Origin: Nocardioides daphniae
GTDB lineage: Bacteria > Actinomycetota > Actinomycetes > Propionibacteriales > Nocardioidaceae
Direction: 5' to 3'
Assembly: GCF_004777465.1 (NCBI RefSeq)
Contig: NZ_CP038462.1
Location: forward strand, 2,108,001-2,172,000
DNA: 64,000 nt
Part shown: one piece after another, positions 20,528 to 29,703 of the stretch
Position numbering within the stretch: position 1 is the first letter of the stretch
Layout: each line of letters opens with the position of its first letter
The notes under the pieces: model-generated
Database searches by the model: none
Told to the model about the DNA's origin: nothing
Seen by the model: only the letters and a program-made list of their open reading frames with translations
Position numbers and translations under genes: made by a program

Positions 20528-21043
20528 TCAGGTCTCCCCGCGGGCGGTGCGGTGGACCACCTTGGCGACGCGCCACGTCCCGTCGCTGCGTCGCAGGGTG
20601 ACCCTTCGCCGCGAGGGCGCGTCGCGGGGCAGTGCACGTCGTACGTCCGGGCCGACGACGGTGCCGGCGTACAGGCGGTCGGTCACGTCGAGCACGACGA
20701 GGTCGGCCTCGACCCTGAGCTCCTCGACCTCGAGCAGCTGCGTGGTCATCCCCTCGACGACGAGCCCGCGCTCGACGTACGCCCGGAGCATCGCCGCGTC
20801 GGTGCGCCCGACCCGCGCACCGTCGACGTAGAGGCGGCGCAGGGCGTCGACGTCCCCCTCGCGCCACGCCTGCGAACGGGCCTCGTCCCAGGCGTGGAGC
20901 AGCTCGACGGGCGTACGCGGCTGCTGCTGCGCGGGTGCCGCAGGCGAGACGTCTCGCTCCCCCGCCAACCAGATGACGAAGGTCCCGACCACGCACAGGA
21001 CCGCCGCCACGAGACCTGCTGCTGCCACACGAGTGAGTGCCAT
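20528..21043 (-). CDS. Membrane-anchored NTF2-like hypothetical protein
   Basis: 171 residues: an N-terminal transmembrane anchor (residues 6-27, [20 protein letters not shown]), then an extracytoplasmic domain with [40 protein letters not shown], and a basic C-terminus. The pattern resembles NTF2/SnoaL-like domains; function unknown. Divergent from lipB and convergent with the epimerase gene. Confidence 0.7.
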   Translation of the reverse strand: MALTRVAAAGLVAAVLCVVGTFVIWLAGERDVSPAAPAQQQPRTPVELLHAWDEARSQAWREGDVDALRRLYVDGARVGRTDAAMLRAYVERGLVVEGMTTQLLEVEELRVEADLVVLDVTDRLYAGTVVGPDVRRALPRDAPSRRRVTLRRSDGTWRVAKVVHRTARGET

Positions 21044-21095
21044 GGATCCACCCTGCCCGCATCGGGGCCCGGACGTCGGCCGTCATCCACAGGGT

Positions 21096-21101
21096 TACAT
21101 T
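21096..21101 (+). promoter_or_regulatory. -10 hexamer of leaderless lipB promoter
   Basis: TACATT ends 6 nt before the lipB ATG at 21108. Confidence 0.55.
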
Positions 21102-21107
21102 GGCCAC

Positions 21108-21836
21108 ATGACGCTGGAGTTCGTGGAGGCAGGATTCGGCGAGGCCGCAGTGCCCTACCTCGAGGCCTGGGAGCTGCAGCGCGACGTGCACGCCGGCGTC
21201 GTCGACGGCTCGCGGCCGCCGACGGTGCTGCTGCTCGAGCACCCTCCGGTCTTCACGGCCGGCAAGCGCACCGACCCGCACGAGCGCCCCGCCGACCCCG
21301 GTGGCGCCGACGTGATCGACGTCGACCGCGGCGGCAAGATCACCTTCCACGGACCGGGCCAGCTCGTGGGCTACCCGATCGTGGGGCTGCCCGACCACGT
21401 CAAGGTCGTCGACTACGTACGACGCGTCGAGGAGGCCCTGATCCACGTCTGTGCCGACCTCGGTGTCGCCACCGCCCGAGTTCCGGGGCGCAGCGGGGTC
21501 TGGCTGCAGGCCGACGCCCGCGGCCCGGAGCGCAAGATCGCCGCGATCGGCATCCGGGTCAGCCGCGGCGTGACCATGCACGGCTTCTCGCTCAACTGCG
21601 ACGTCGACATGTCCTGGTACGGCCGGTTCGTGCCCTGCGGCATCGCCGACGCCGGCGTCACGTCGCTCAGCCAGGAGCTGGGCCGCGACGTCACCGTCAC
21701 CGACGTCCTGCCGCTCGTACGCCGCCACGTCACCGACTACCTCGCGTGGGCGCCGTACGACGCCACCCCCGACTACGAGCCGCGGCCGGAGCCCGGGCGT
21801 ACGCCGCGCATCGAGCTCGTCACGCCCGGCGCGTGA
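21108..21836 (+). CDS. lipB: Octanoyl-[ACP]:protein N-octanoyltransferase
   Basis: 242-residue LipB that moves octanoate from acyl carrier protein to lipoyl domains such as those of SucB here. Motifs: [20 protein letters not shown], the conserved [23 protein letters not shown]..., [20 protein letters not shown], and the catalytic Cys in [14 protein letters not shown]. The start at 21108 is set by [11 protein letters not shown] and the -10 hexamer. lipA follows 78 nt downstream. Confidence 0.95.
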   Translation: MTLEFVEAGFGEAAVPYLEAWELQRDVHAGVVDGSRPPTVLLLEHPPVFTAGKRTDPHERPADPGGADVIDVDRGGKITFHGPGQLVGYPIVGLPDHVKVVDYVRRVEEALIHVCADLGVATARVPGRSGVWLQADARGPERKIAAIGIRVSRGVTMHGFSLNCDVDMSWYGRFVPCGIADAGVTSLSQELGRDVTVTDVLPLVRRHVTDYLAWAPYDATPDYEPRPEPGRTPRIELVTPGA

Positions 21837-21901
21837 ACCCCGGGGCCAGCGCGGTGTGACCGTCGCGACGTCCCACGATTGGGCCGGACCCACCCGCGGC
21901 G

Positions 21902-21907
21902 TAAAGT
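21902..21907 (+). promoter_or_regulatory. -10 hexamer of leaderless lipA promoter
   Basis: TAAAGT ends 7 nt before the lipA GTG at 21915, so lipA can be made independently of lipB. Confidence 0.55.
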
Positions 21908-21914
21908 TGCCCCC

Positions 21915-22853
21915 GTGACGTCACCTCTTCCTGATGGCCGCAAGCTCCTCCGCCTCGAGGTCCGCAACGCGGAGACCCCGATCGAGCGCAAGCCCGAGTG
22001 GATCAAGACGCGCGCCAAGATGGGTCCGGAGTACACGGCGCTCCAGAGCCTGGTGAAGTCCGAGGGCCTGCACACGGTGTGCCAGGAGGCCGGGTGCCCC
22101 AACATCTTCGAGTGCTGGGAGGACCGCGAGGCCACCTTCCTCATCGGCGGTGACCAGTGCACCCGTCGCTGCGACTTCTGCCAGATCGACACCGGCAAGC
22201 CCATCGACCTCGACCGCGACGAGCCCCGCCGCGTCGCCGAGTCGGTGCAGAAGATGGGCCTGCGCTACGCCACCATCACCGGTGTGGCCCGCGACGACCT
22301 GCCCGACGGCGGCGCCTGGCTCTACGCCGAGACCGTCCGCGTCATCCACGAGCTCAACCCCGACACCGGCGTCGAGAACCTGATCCCCGACTTCAACGGC
22401 AAGCCCGACCTGCTCCAGGAAGTCTTCGAGTCGCGTCCCGAGGTCCTCGCCCACAACGTCGAGACCGTCCCGCGCATCTTCAAGCGGATCCGTCCCGCGT
22501 TCCGCTACGAGCGCTCGCTCGACGTGATCACCCAGGCTCGAGACTTCGGCCTGGTGACCAAGTCCAACCTGATCCTCGGCATGGGCGAGACCCGCGAGGA
22601 GGTCACCCAGGCGCTGGAGGACCTGCACGGCGCCGGGTGCGAGCTGGTCACCATCACCCAGTACCTGCGCCCGTCGGTGCGCCACCACCCCGTCGAGCGC
22701 TGGGTCAAGCCCGAGGAGTTCGTCGAGCTCCAGGCCGAGGCCGAGGAGATCGGCTTCTCGGGCGTGCTGTCCGGCCCGCTCGTACGTTCGTCCTACCGCG
22801 CAGGACGCCTGTACCGTCAGGCCATGGACGCCCGGGCGTCCGCGACCGCCTGA
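21915..22853 (+). CDS. lipA: Lipoyl synthase
   Basis: 312-residue radical SAM enzyme that inserts two sulfurs into protein-bound octanoate. Auxiliary cluster cysteines: [11 protein letters not shown] near residues 53-65; radical SAM cluster [10 protein letters not shown]-terminal [15 protein letters not shown] with the conserved RSSY serine. Works on the octanoylated product of LipB. The GTG at 21915 is preferred over an upstream ATG because of the -10 position and the family N-terminus [16 protein letters not shown]. Confidence 0.96.
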   Translation: MTSPLPDGRKLLRLEVRNAETPIERKPEWIKTRAKMGPEYTALQSLVKSEGLHTVCQEAGCPNIFECWEDREATFLIGGDQCTRRCDFCQIDTGKPIDLDRDEPRRVAESVQKMGLRYATITGVARDDLPDGGAWLYAETVRVIHELNPDTGVENLIPDFNGKPDLLQEVFESRPEVLAHNVETVPRIFKRIRPAFRYERSLDVITQARDFGLVTKSNLILGMGETREEVTQALEDLHGAGCELVTITQYLRPSVRHHPVERWVKPEEFVELQAEAEEIGFSGVLSGPLVRSSYRAGRLYRQAMDARASATA

Positions 22854-22912
22854 GCGGTCCCCCGTCACGTTCCACCACCCGGCCCCGGCCGTCGAGTCAG
22901 CAGAGGCACCAC

Positions 22913-23620
22913 ATGTCTACCCCCGTCACCACCGACCTCTCCCGTCGCCAGCAGCTGGTGCGCTCGTACCAGATGGCGAAGAAGTCCGACCCCCGCCTGG
23001 GCCTGTTGACCCTCGGCGCCGGACTCTTCGGTGCCCTCATCGGCTTCTTCGGCGTCGCGGCCCTGCCCGGCGGCGGCCCGCTGTCGTGGATCATCGCCGT
23101 GGTGACCGGCATCCTGCTGGGCCTCCTCCTCGCCATGATCGTCTTCGGCCGTCGCGTGCAGCGCGCTGCCTACGACCAGATGGACGGCCAGGTGGGCGCC
23201 GCCGCAGCAGCCCTGGGCATGCTCCGCGGCAAGTGGAAGGTCGACCCCGCCGTCGGCTTCACCAAGCAGCAGGACGTCGTGCACCGCGTGGTCGGCCCTC
23301 CCGGCATCGTCCTCGTGGGTGAGGGCTCCAGCCCCGCTCGCCTGAAGGCCCTGATGAGCACCGAGCGCCGCAAGCACGAGCGGGTGCTGGCCGACACCCC
23401 GATCCACGAGGTCGTCTGCGGCAAGGGCGAGGGCCAGGTGCCGCTGGACAAGATCCTGCGCCACGTCCAGAAGCTCGGCCGTCAGGTCAAGCCGGCCGAG
23501 ATGACCGACATCCTCAACCGCCTGCGGGCGCTGGACGCCAACCGCTCCAACATCCCGCTGCCGAAGGGCCCCGTGCCGACCAGCATGAAGGGCATGCGCG
23601 GCCAGATGCGCGGTCGCTGA
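22913..23620 (+). CDS. DUF4191-type membrane protein
   Basis: 235 residues with two central helices (about residues 36-56 LGLLTLGAGLFGALIGFFGV and 61-80 LSWIIAVVTGILLGLLLAMI) and a long cytoplasmic part containing WKVDPAVGFTKQQDVVHRVV and GIVLVGEG. This arrangement is the actinobacterial DUF4191 family, commonly found right after lipA; function unknown. A hairpin terminator follows. Confidence 0.85.
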   Translation: MSTPVTTDLSRRQQLVRSYQMAKKSDPRLGLLTLGAGLFGALIGFFGVAALPGGGPLSWIIAVVTGILLGLLLAMIVFGRRVQRAAYDQMDGQVGAAAAALGMLRGKWKVDPAVGFTKQQDVVHRVVGPPGIVLVGEGSSPARLKALMSTERRKHERVLADTPIHEVVCGKGEGQVPLDKILRHVQKLGRQVKPAEMTDILNRLRALDANRSNIPLPKGPVPTSMKGMRGQMRGR

Positions 23621-23643
23621 GCGGCAACCCACGACGTACGACG

Positions 23644-23675
23644 AGAGCCCGGGCACCTGCCCGGGCTCTTGTCAT
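23644..23675 (+). terminator. Terminator after the lipA operon
   Basis: 12-bp perfect stem agagcccgggca / tgcccgggctct with a 2-nt nominal loop, followed by ttgtcatt. Confidence 0.8.
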
Positions 23676-23705
23676 TGTGGGGTGCGGCGTCACCGCCGAC
23701 GGGGG

Positions 23706-24605
23706 TCAGCCCTGTGGCGAGTCCGGCATGTCGGGGCGCTCGATGACGTCGCTGGCCGGCGGGGCGGTGATCTTCACCGGAGCGCCCCAGGCGTCGTAGG
23801 TGACGGTGGTGCCGCCGAGCTTGCCGATCTTCATGGCGATCTGCGGACCAGCCTCTCGTCGTCGAAACCAGATGTCGTAGTCGATGGTCTTGGGGTACTG
23901 CGCCAGGACCGACTTGTCGATCTTCATGCGGGCCGGGTCCAGCTTCATGGAGTAGCGGTGGAACGCGTCACCGTCGACGTCCTCCTGGCCCGCGTACTCG
24001 ATGCTCTTCGCGGCCTTGGTGAAGACGTCCACGGTCGAGGAGGGGTCCAGCGCGCTCAGGTCGAGACCCATGCCGGCGGTCTGCTCGGCGGGGATCTTGA
24101 CGAACTTGCCGCCGCTCATCCCGGTGTTCATGTAGAGCGCACCGTCGACCAGGCGTACGTCGCCCTCGGTGCCGTCGGGCAGCGCGCCGCCCGACATCGT
24201 GATGGCGAGCTCGGGCTCGTCCTGGGTGAAGTCGATGTCGCCCGAGAAGCTGGTGGAGAACTGGTCGGACTCGGTCGTCATCGCCACCTTGGCGGTGGTG
24301 GCCTTGTCGAAGGCGGCCGCGAGCAGCGCGCCGAACTCCTTGGCGCTGATGCTGGCGCCGGGCTCGGAGGCACCGACCGCGGGCCCCTGCGACGGCGAGG
24401 AGGTGCTGGTGTCGTCGCCGTCGCTGCTGGCGGTGGGCGCGGGGGCCTCGCTGGCGTCGGCGTCCGGGGACTCCGTCTGCTGGGAGGCCGACGCGCTCTC
24501 GGCGTCCGACTTCGAGTCGTCGTCGCCCCCGCAGGCGGCCAGGCTCAGCGCCAACGGCAGGGCGAGGGCTGCGCCGGTGCGGCGCAGGGTCATGGTTCGA
24601 CGCAC
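23706..24605 (-). CDS. LppX/LprAFG-type lipoprotein
   Basis: About 299 residues. Signal peptide with lipobox LSLAAC (Cys near residue 25), then a Ser/Asp-rich linker to about residue 80, then a half-barrel domain with SAKEFGALLAAAFDKATTAK, VRLVDGALYMNTG and IDYDIWFRRREAGPQIAMKI. This matches the mycobacterial-style LppX/LprG lipid-binding lipoproteins, which shuttle lipids at the cell envelope. Alternative ATG four codons in (24593). Monocistronic or first of a pair with nothing downstream on the strand. Confidence 0.82.
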   Translation of the reverse strand: MRRTMTLRRTGAALALPLALSLAACGGDDDSKSDAESASASQQTESPDADASEAPAPTASSDGDDTSTSSPSQGPAVGASEPGASISAKEFGALLAAAFDKATTAKVAMTTESDQFSTSFSGDIDFTQDEPELAITMSGGALPDGTEGDVRLVDGALYMNTGMSGGKFVKIPAEQTAGMGLDLSALDPSSTVDVFTKAAKSIEYAGQEDVDGDAFHRYSMKLDPARMKIDKSVLAQYPKTIDYDIWFRRREAGPQIAMKIGKLGGTTVTYDAWGAPVKITAPPASDVIERPDMPDSPQG

Positions 24606-24645
24606 GGGAGGGCCTTTCGAGCGTGGGCGGCGGTCGCCCCCGACA

Positions 24646-25035
24646 CTACTGGGCGGGGGAAGTCAGGTCCTCGAGTCGTACGACCGCTGACCCGACCGCC
24701 AGGTCGTGCAGTCCGCGACCGTCCGGTCGGAAGACCAGCGGCGGGATGACCAGGGCGACCAGCACCTGGCGCAGCAGTGCGGGCAGCAACGTGATGGGGC
24801 GCGGGGTGCCGTCGAAGCGCACCACCCGCAGGCGGGTGACGAGCTGGCCGAAGGAGCCGCCGGCGAGCGCGACCAGGAAGCCGGACTGCAGGACGAAGAC
24901 GCCGAGGGTGTAGAGGCCGGAGGACGGGTTGTCGAGCCATCCCTGCCAGCCCAGGAGGAGCATGACCACGCCGATGCTCGCGAACCAGTCGACGAGGAGG
25001 GCGAGGATGCGGCGGGTCCACGAGGCGGTCTGCAC
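24646..25035 (-). CDS. RDD-family membrane protein
   Basis: 129 residues with RRILALLVDWFASIGVVMLL at the N-terminus (the R...D of the RDD motif), a second helix LGVFVLQSGFLVALAGGSFG, QLVTRLRVVRFDG, and a C-terminal LHDLAVGSAVV with the second conserved Asp. RDD proteins are small multi-pass proteins of mostly unknown function, some linked to Na+/H+ transport. It lies divergent from glnA, a position seen in other actinobacteria. Confidence 0.85.
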   Translation of the reverse strand: MQTASWTRRILALLVDWFASIGVVMLLLGWQGWLDNPSSGLYTLGVFVLQSGFLVALAGGSFGQLVTRLRVVRFDGTPRPITLLPALLRQVLVALVIPPLVFRPDGRGLHDLAVGSAVVRLEDLTSPAQ

Positions 25036-25082
25036 CGGGCAAGGCTACCGAGGGCGTGCGTACGCTCCTGAGTGCGGGCGGT

Positions 25083-25120
25083 GTTACGTCGTTGAAACAA
25101 TGGGGATACGGTCAAGAAAC
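25083..25120 (+). promoter_or_regulatory. Double GlnR operator upstream of glnA
   Basis: Two GlnR-type sites in tandem: gTTAC-n6-GAAAC at 25083-25098 and gATAC-n6-GAAAC at 25105-25120. The half-site spacing (6 nt) and the 22-bp repeat period match the known actinobacterial GlnR box gTnAc-n6-GaAAc, which usually comes as such a pair in glnA promoters. This predicts nitrogen-dependent control of glnA, about 100 nt upstream of its start. Confidence 0.75.
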
Positions 25121-25221
25121 TGCCCCCGCATAGGTTGCGGGGCACCTCGGTGCACCGTCGCACCGACTGCCACTCCCCGGATCTGGCGGCCACCACCCGA
25201 GTGGATGGCCTAGGAGGATGA

Positions 25222-26640
25222 ATGTTCGCGAATAGCGATGAGCTGCTCAAGTACATCAAGGACGAGGGCGTCGAGATGGTCGACGTCAGGTTCTGTGACC
25301 TTCCCGGCATCATGCAGCACTTCACCGTGCCGGCTTCCTCGTTCGACGAGTCCGTCTTCAAGGACGGGCTGGGCTTCGACGGGTCGTCGATCCGTGGGTT
25401 CCAGGCGATCAACGAGTCGGACATGAACCTGTTCCCGGACCCGTCCACGGCTTACCTGGACCCGTTCCGCGCAGCCAAGACGCTGGTCGTGAACATGTTC
25501 ATCCACGACCCGATCACCGGCGAGCAGTACAGCCGCGACCCGCGCAACATCGCGAAGAAGGCTCTGGCCTATCTCGCCTCCACCGGCATCGCCGACACCG
25601 CGTACTTCGCCCCCGAGGCCGAGTTCTACATCTTCGACCAGGTCCGCTACTCGACCGGCGTCAACGAGTCGTACTACCACATCGACTCCGTCGAGGGCTG
25701 GTGGAACTCCGGCAAGGAGGGCGACAACCTCGGCTACAAGACCCGGCTCAAGGGTGGCTACTTCCCCGTCGCGCCGTACGACCACTACACCGACCTGCGC
25801 GACACGATGGTCAAGAACCTCGAGGCGTCCGGCCTGCAGGTCGAGCGTGCGCACCACGAGGTCGGCACCGCCGGCCAGGCGGAGATCAACTACCGCTTCG
25901 ACACGCTGCTCAAGGCCGCGGACGACGTGATGAAGTTCAAGTACATCATCAAGAACACCGCATGGGAGGCCGGCAAGTCGGTCACCTTCATGCCGAAGCC
26001 GATCTTCGGCGACAACGGCTCGGGCATGCACGTGCACTCCTCGCTGTGGAACGGCGGCCAGCCGCTCTTCTACGACGAGACCGGCTACGGCGGCCTCTCG
26101 GAGATGGCCCGCCACTACATCGGCGGCATCCTGAAGCACGCCCCCTCGCTGCTGGCGCTGACCAACCCGACGGTCAACTCCTACCACCGCCTGGTGAAGG
26201 GCTTCGAGGCCCCGATCTCGCTGGTCTACTCCTCGCGCAACCGCTCGGCGTCGATCCGCATCCCGCTGACCGGCACCAACCCGAAGGCCAAGCGTGTCGA
26301 GGCCCGCTTCCCCGACCCGTCGGCCAACCCCTACCTCGCCTTCTCGGCGCTGCTGCTGGCCGGCATCGACGGCATCAAGAACAAGATCGAGCCGCCGGAC
26401 CCGATCGACAAGGACATCTACGAGCTGCCGCCGGACGAGATGGCCGAGATCGAGCAGGTGCCCACCTCGCTCGGTGCCGTCCTCGACGCGCTCGAGGACG
26501 ACCACGACTACCTGACGGTCGGCAACGTCTTCACGCCCGACCTGATCGAGACGTGGGTCGACTACAAGCGCACCCAGGAGATCGAGCCGGTGCAGGCGCG
26601 TCCGCACCCGCACGAGTTCGAGCTCTACTACGACATCTGA
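25222..26640 (+). CDS. glnA: Glutamine synthetase type I
   Basis: 472-residue GS-I beta-type enzyme (ATP-dependent ammonia to glutamate ligation, dodecamer). Motifs: [55 protein letters not shown], and the adenylylation-type Tyr in [11 protein letters not shown]. Strong ribosome site aggagg at 25212-25217, 4 nt before the ATG. Its last codons (..ELYYDI stop) are the attachment site for the downstream islands, and the coding end is preserved. No frame errors. Confidence 0.97.
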   Translation: MFANSDELLKYIKDEGVEMVDVRFCDLPGIMQHFTVPASSFDESVFKDGLGFDGSSIRGFQAINESDMNLFPDPSTAYLDPFRAAKTLVVNMFIHDPITGEQYSRDPRNIAKKALAYLASTGIADTAYFAPEAEFYIFDQVRYSTGVNESYYHIDSVEGWWNSGKEGDNLGYKTRLKGGYFPVAPYDHYTDLRDTMVKNLEASGLQVERAHHEVGTAGQAEINYRFDTLLKAADDVMKFKYIIKNTAWEAGKSVTFMPKPIFGDNGSGMHVHSSLWNGGQPLFYDETGYGGLSEMARHYIGGILKHAPSLLALTNPTVNSYHRLVKGFEAPISLVYSSRNRSASIRIPLTGTNPKAKRVEARFPDPSANPYLAFSALLLAGIDGIKNKIEPPDPIDKDIYELPPDEMAEIEQVPTSLGAVLDALEDDHDYLTVGNVFTPDLIETWVDYKRTQEIEPVQARPHPHEFELYYDI

Positions 26641-26641
26641 T
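26625..26641 (+). repeat. Attachment site att1 (glnA 3' end)
   Basis: ctactacgacatctgat, the last codons and stop of glnA plus 1 nt. The same 17 bp recur exactly at 33118, as an 18-bp upstream-shifted match at 34918, and 15/16 at 49806. This is the left attachment site of the island stack. Confidence 0.85.
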
Positions 26642-26652
26642 TCGCACAGTTG

Positions 26653-26690
26653 GCTGACCAGTGGTTTTGCGGCTACTGGTCAGCTGACCA
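26653..26690. repeat. Inverted/direct repeat cluster at the left end of element 1
   Basis: gctgaccagt (26653-26662) is inverted at 26675-26684 (actggtcagc), and gctgacca recurs directly at 26683-26690. Candidate excisionase or integrase accessory sites; the hairpin may also serve as terminator for glnA now that its own has been displaced. Confidence 0.55.
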
Positions 26691-26716
26691 GCGGAAACGT
26701 CGTTCGACGCTTTCCA

Positions 26717-27948
26717 TCAGTTTCCATCCGTGAGCGCCGTCTCGTGCGCCCAGGGTGCGCCAGTGCTAGACGCGGCCGCGTCGGGCCTCCGGCCCTGTCC
26801 GAGGGCCGTGTCTAGCGCTTGCCGCGCCTTGTCACCAGAGCTCGGCATCACATGGGTGTAGACCCTGAGCGTGAAGCCTGGATCGGCGTGGCCCAGGTAC
26901 TCAGACACCGCCTTGATGCTGACGCCGTGCTCCAACCACAACGATGCACAGGTATGCCGTAGCGCATGCATCCCGTTGTCTCGCTCGGCAACGAGTCCGA
27001 CGGCCTGTTGAGCAGGACGCCACACGGTTTGGTTGAAGTAGTTCCGGTTGAGCGGCTTGCCCTCACGACTGTAGAAGACCAAGCCCCGAGGGAGGGCGTG
27101 GTCCTGCGCTCCCCCGAGAGAGGCTGCAGCGACCCGAGATGCCGTTCGAGGTGTTCCAGGACCCAACCACCGACTGGAACCGAGCGCACACGTTGGTACT
27201 TCGGCAGAGCTGGAACCGGCTTGCCCGCCTCCAAGCGAATCTGTTGCCTCACATGGAGCGTTTCTGCAGCAGAATCAATGTCATGGACCCGGATACCGAA
27301 CGCCTCCCCCTGGCGGAGTCCGCAACCTGCTGCGACAGCTACGAGGGCGCGAAAGCGCTCCGGAACCGCGTCCACCATCCCGAGAACCTGCTCTGGGGTC
27401 CACGGCCGGACCGCCCGCGTGGGACGCGAAGGCAAGCGCACAGACGCGGATCGAGCAGGGTTCCGAGGAATCAAGCCGTCATCACACGCGCCTTGAAGAA
27501 TTGCGCCGAAGTTTGTCAGGAGAAGCTGCACGTACCGAGGTGCCAGCTCGTCGCTCAATCGCCTCAACCACCCCTGGATATCTGCTGGCCGGATCTGACG
27601 CAGCTCCCAGGCGCTCCACTGAGGCAGCAGGTGGACCCTGAGCCGCACGTCCATCGCCTCGCGGGTGGTGGGCGCAACGATCTGACGCTCCATCCATGTC
27701 ACGGCATAGTCCGAGAAACGAGAGCGACCCGCGTTCACGTCGATGTACTCACCGCGGTTGAGTTGCCGCTGGAGCTCTACAGCGAAGCGGTCGGCGTCCA
27801 CCTTGCGCTCGAACGACCGATTCCGCGATGCGCCTTCAAGATCCCGGTACCGCACTTGCCACCGCTGCCCCCGGCCGTAGCGCGGAGTCTTCGTTCGCTC
27901 CCCCGTCGCTTTGTCAACCGCCCACCAGCGGTCAGCCACCGACGCCAC
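26717..27948 (-). CDS. int: Tyrosine integrase of element 1 (one frameshift)
   Basis: About 410 residues of a phage-type site-specific recombinase. N-terminal arm-binding part (QRWQVRYRDLEGASRNRSFE), a core-binding SAM-like domain (FSDYAVTWMERQIVAPTTRE), catalytic Arg in AAGCGLRQGEAFGIR, HxxR in MHALRHTCASLWLEHG, and the late catalytic block YLGHADPGFTLRVYTHV with the nucleophile Tyr. One missing G in the five-base run near 27111-27115 splits it. The stop lies 76 nt from att1, as expected for an integrase acting on the adjacent site. It presumably targets the glnA 3' end. Confidence 0.9.
26744..26763. repeat. Arm-type repeat pair, left end of element 1
   Basis: GTGCGCC-cagg-GTGCGCC, two 7-mers at 11-bp period. 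The same layout recurs at 33039-33056 near the right end. Likely integrase arm-binding sites. Confidence 0.6.
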
Positions 27949-27951
27949 GAG

Positions 27952-28149
27952 TCAGCCCACCGCGCGGCACGCGGGGCTTTGGAGCCACGCAAGCACCGCT
28001 CGCGGGTCGTAGCGGCAATGACGGCCAACGCGAAAGAACGGCGGTCCCGTGCGCTTGTGATTCAGCTTGTAGAGAGTCGCCACCGGGATAGCCAGGAACT
28101 CAGCCGTCTCTTCCAAGGTCCACAGCCTCTCCGGAAGACCGCGGGTCAT
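27952..28149 (-). CDS. AlpA/excisionase-type helix-turn-helix protein
   Basis: 65 residues with a MerR-like winged helix: RLWTLEETAEFLAIPVATLY then KLNHKRTGPPFFRVGRHCRY and DPRAVLAWL. This is the usual small DNA-binding protein encoded just upstream of actinobacterial integrases and often acts as excisionase. Its ATG overlaps the rep stop as ATGA, and int begins 3 nt after its stop, so rep-xis-int form an operon. Confidence 0.85.
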   Translation of the reverse strand: MTRGLPERLWTLEETAEFLAIPVATLYKLNHKRTGPPFFRVGRHCRYDPRAVLAWLQSPACRAVG

Positions 28150-29164
28150 GCCATCACCCCGAGGCGCTTCTCTTGGAGCAAGGCAGCGAAGGCGCGCCCC
28201 GTCTCTTCTTCGTCCAACGCCAACTGTCGACCAACTCGCCTCATCGTCTGTTCGAGGTCCTCCGCTCCCAGCAGGGCGCCGCCCTGGCCACGTAGCCACG
28301 GAGTGCAGGCATGATGCGTCGCAGATCGCCTGCCACTGCGCCAGCGCGGACACGGTCAAGGCCGACAGCGCCTCCGCGCAGGGAGGCCTGTTGCACCTGT
28401 TGCCATTCCGCCGCAACGGGCCATCGGCTACGCGTCTCGTCTTCAGTCGGGATGCGGCAGGAGAGCCACTTCTCCGTGAGGTAGCCCCACAGCTCAGGCG
28501 CGTGCTCCAACGCCTGCTCGGGTTTGTCGATGCCGCATTCCTTGAGTACCTGGCGCCCAACCTGAAACTCAACCCGAAGTACCCGAGTCCCAGGGCGATA
28601 GGCGTCCCCCCACACGGACGGCCACCAGTCGGTGCCCTTCTTGGCAATCTCCGCCGTCTTGTCGTAGATCCGTGCCTTCACGGGCGACTTAGCCGACCCG
28701 AACATCAGCGTCTGCATCTCCGCGTCGTTCTCGTACATGACCGTCTGAGCGGATCTGGCAACGAAAGCGGCTCGATCCTCGGAGCTCAACAGCCACCCCT
28801 GAGAGTCCATGTAGACATCCAGCCGGGAGACCTTCCACTCCACGGCGCCAAGCAGCAGCTCCACAAGGTCGCGCCACCAGGACAGGGCCGCCTCCACGCC
28901 GACGGCGTGCAAGAACGCCGCTCGCGGCTGAACCTGAACCGTCGGAAGCGCGGCGCTCGTCGTGAGCCCCAGGAGTCCGTGCTGGTGCTCCAACCTAAAC
29001 GGATAGCGGTTCAGGGACGTGCCGGACACCTGCAACAACACTCCCCCGGCGTCCAGCAGCTCAGGCCTGCGAGTCTCGCGGGCCACTGCCTTGCTCTGTT
29101 CGAGGTCAGCGAGCAAGCAAGGCCGCAGAGATGACCCCGCGGCCAGAGAAGTACAACGAGTCAA
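28146..29164 (-). CDS. Rep-type replication initiator-like protein (one frameshift)
   Basis: About 340 residues. Features of the Rep_trans/replication initiation factor family: VEWKVSRLDVYMDSQGW (conserved R.D...D), KARIYDKTAEIAKKG, TRVLRVEFQVGRQVL. The frame ends early at 28241, but a one-base shift near 28285 (GYVGQGGALLGAEDLEQ) opens a C-terminus MRRVGRQLALDEEETGRAFA ending in LGVMA, whose stop overlaps the excisionase start as ATGA. That overlap is good evidence that the second frame is real. The TTG start at 29164 is uncertain. It could allow rolling-circle replication of the excised element. Confidence 0.7.
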
Positions 29165-29268
29165 TCCCGGAGGCCAGCTCCGTCACTGTAGTCACATCAT
29201 CCCGAAGTCCCATATCTGAGACTTTAGACGCGCCCCATTCTGTTGTCCAAGATTTGCGACTAGCCGGT

Positions 29269-29613
29269 CTAGTCCTCTTCCTGGCTCTGGGTCAAATACT
29301 CCGCAACGTCGATAGAAACCCCTGGCAGCGTGAACTCGTCAGGATGCTGTTTGAAGACCTTCCGGAAGGCAGCGACCTTGCGGAAGATCGATGAGCGGCT
29401 CATGCCTAGGCTCAGCAGACCCTCGAAGCCTCCGTGAAGCTGCCAGACCAGCCAGAAGCCAAGAAGGTCCGCGACGCTGTTCGCTGAGATGCTTCGAAGC
29501 CCGTCACCCACCGGCGTCCGCTCGATCAGCGGCTTCGTGATCACAGTGTTGACGGCCTTTGCGTACGCGTCCCAGGCGGCACGTGCCATCCCTTGACCTT
29601 CAGCGGACGGCAT
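29269..29613 (-). CDS. Hypothetical protein of the element (114 aa)
   Basis: 114 residues from MPSAEGQGMARAAW. Helical, with a helix-turn-helix-like stretch LGMSRSSIFRKVAAFRKVFK that suggests DNA binding, and a C-terminus EYLTQSQEED. It is transcribed toward rep and divergently from the type IV restriction gene (90-nt spacer). A regulator of the element or of its cargo would fit; not recognised as a named family. Confidence 0.6.
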   Translation of the reverse strand: MPSAEGQGMARAAWDAYAKAVNTVITKPLIERTPVGDGLRSISANSVADLLGFWLVWQLHGGFEGLLSLGMSRSSIFRKVAAFRKVFKQHPDEFTLPGVSIDVAEYLTQSQEED

Positions 29614-29690
29614 GCGCTCGGATCGGAAATCGTTCACCGGGACACGGTATCGACTTCCACCGACACTGACCGCATGACGGTCCAGACCGC

Positions 29691-29696
29691 TAGCGT
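29691..29696 (+). promoter_or_regulatory. -10 hexamer of leaderless promoter for the type IV gene
   Basis: TAGCGT ends 7 nt before the ATG at 29704. It supports that start over two upstream in-frame ATGs. Confidence 0.5.
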
Positions 29697-29703
29697 TCGG
29701 CCC

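Noticed and set aside
21977..23656. Minus-strand open frames opposite lipA and the DUF4191 gene
   Set aside because: Shadows of well-conserved plus-strand genes.
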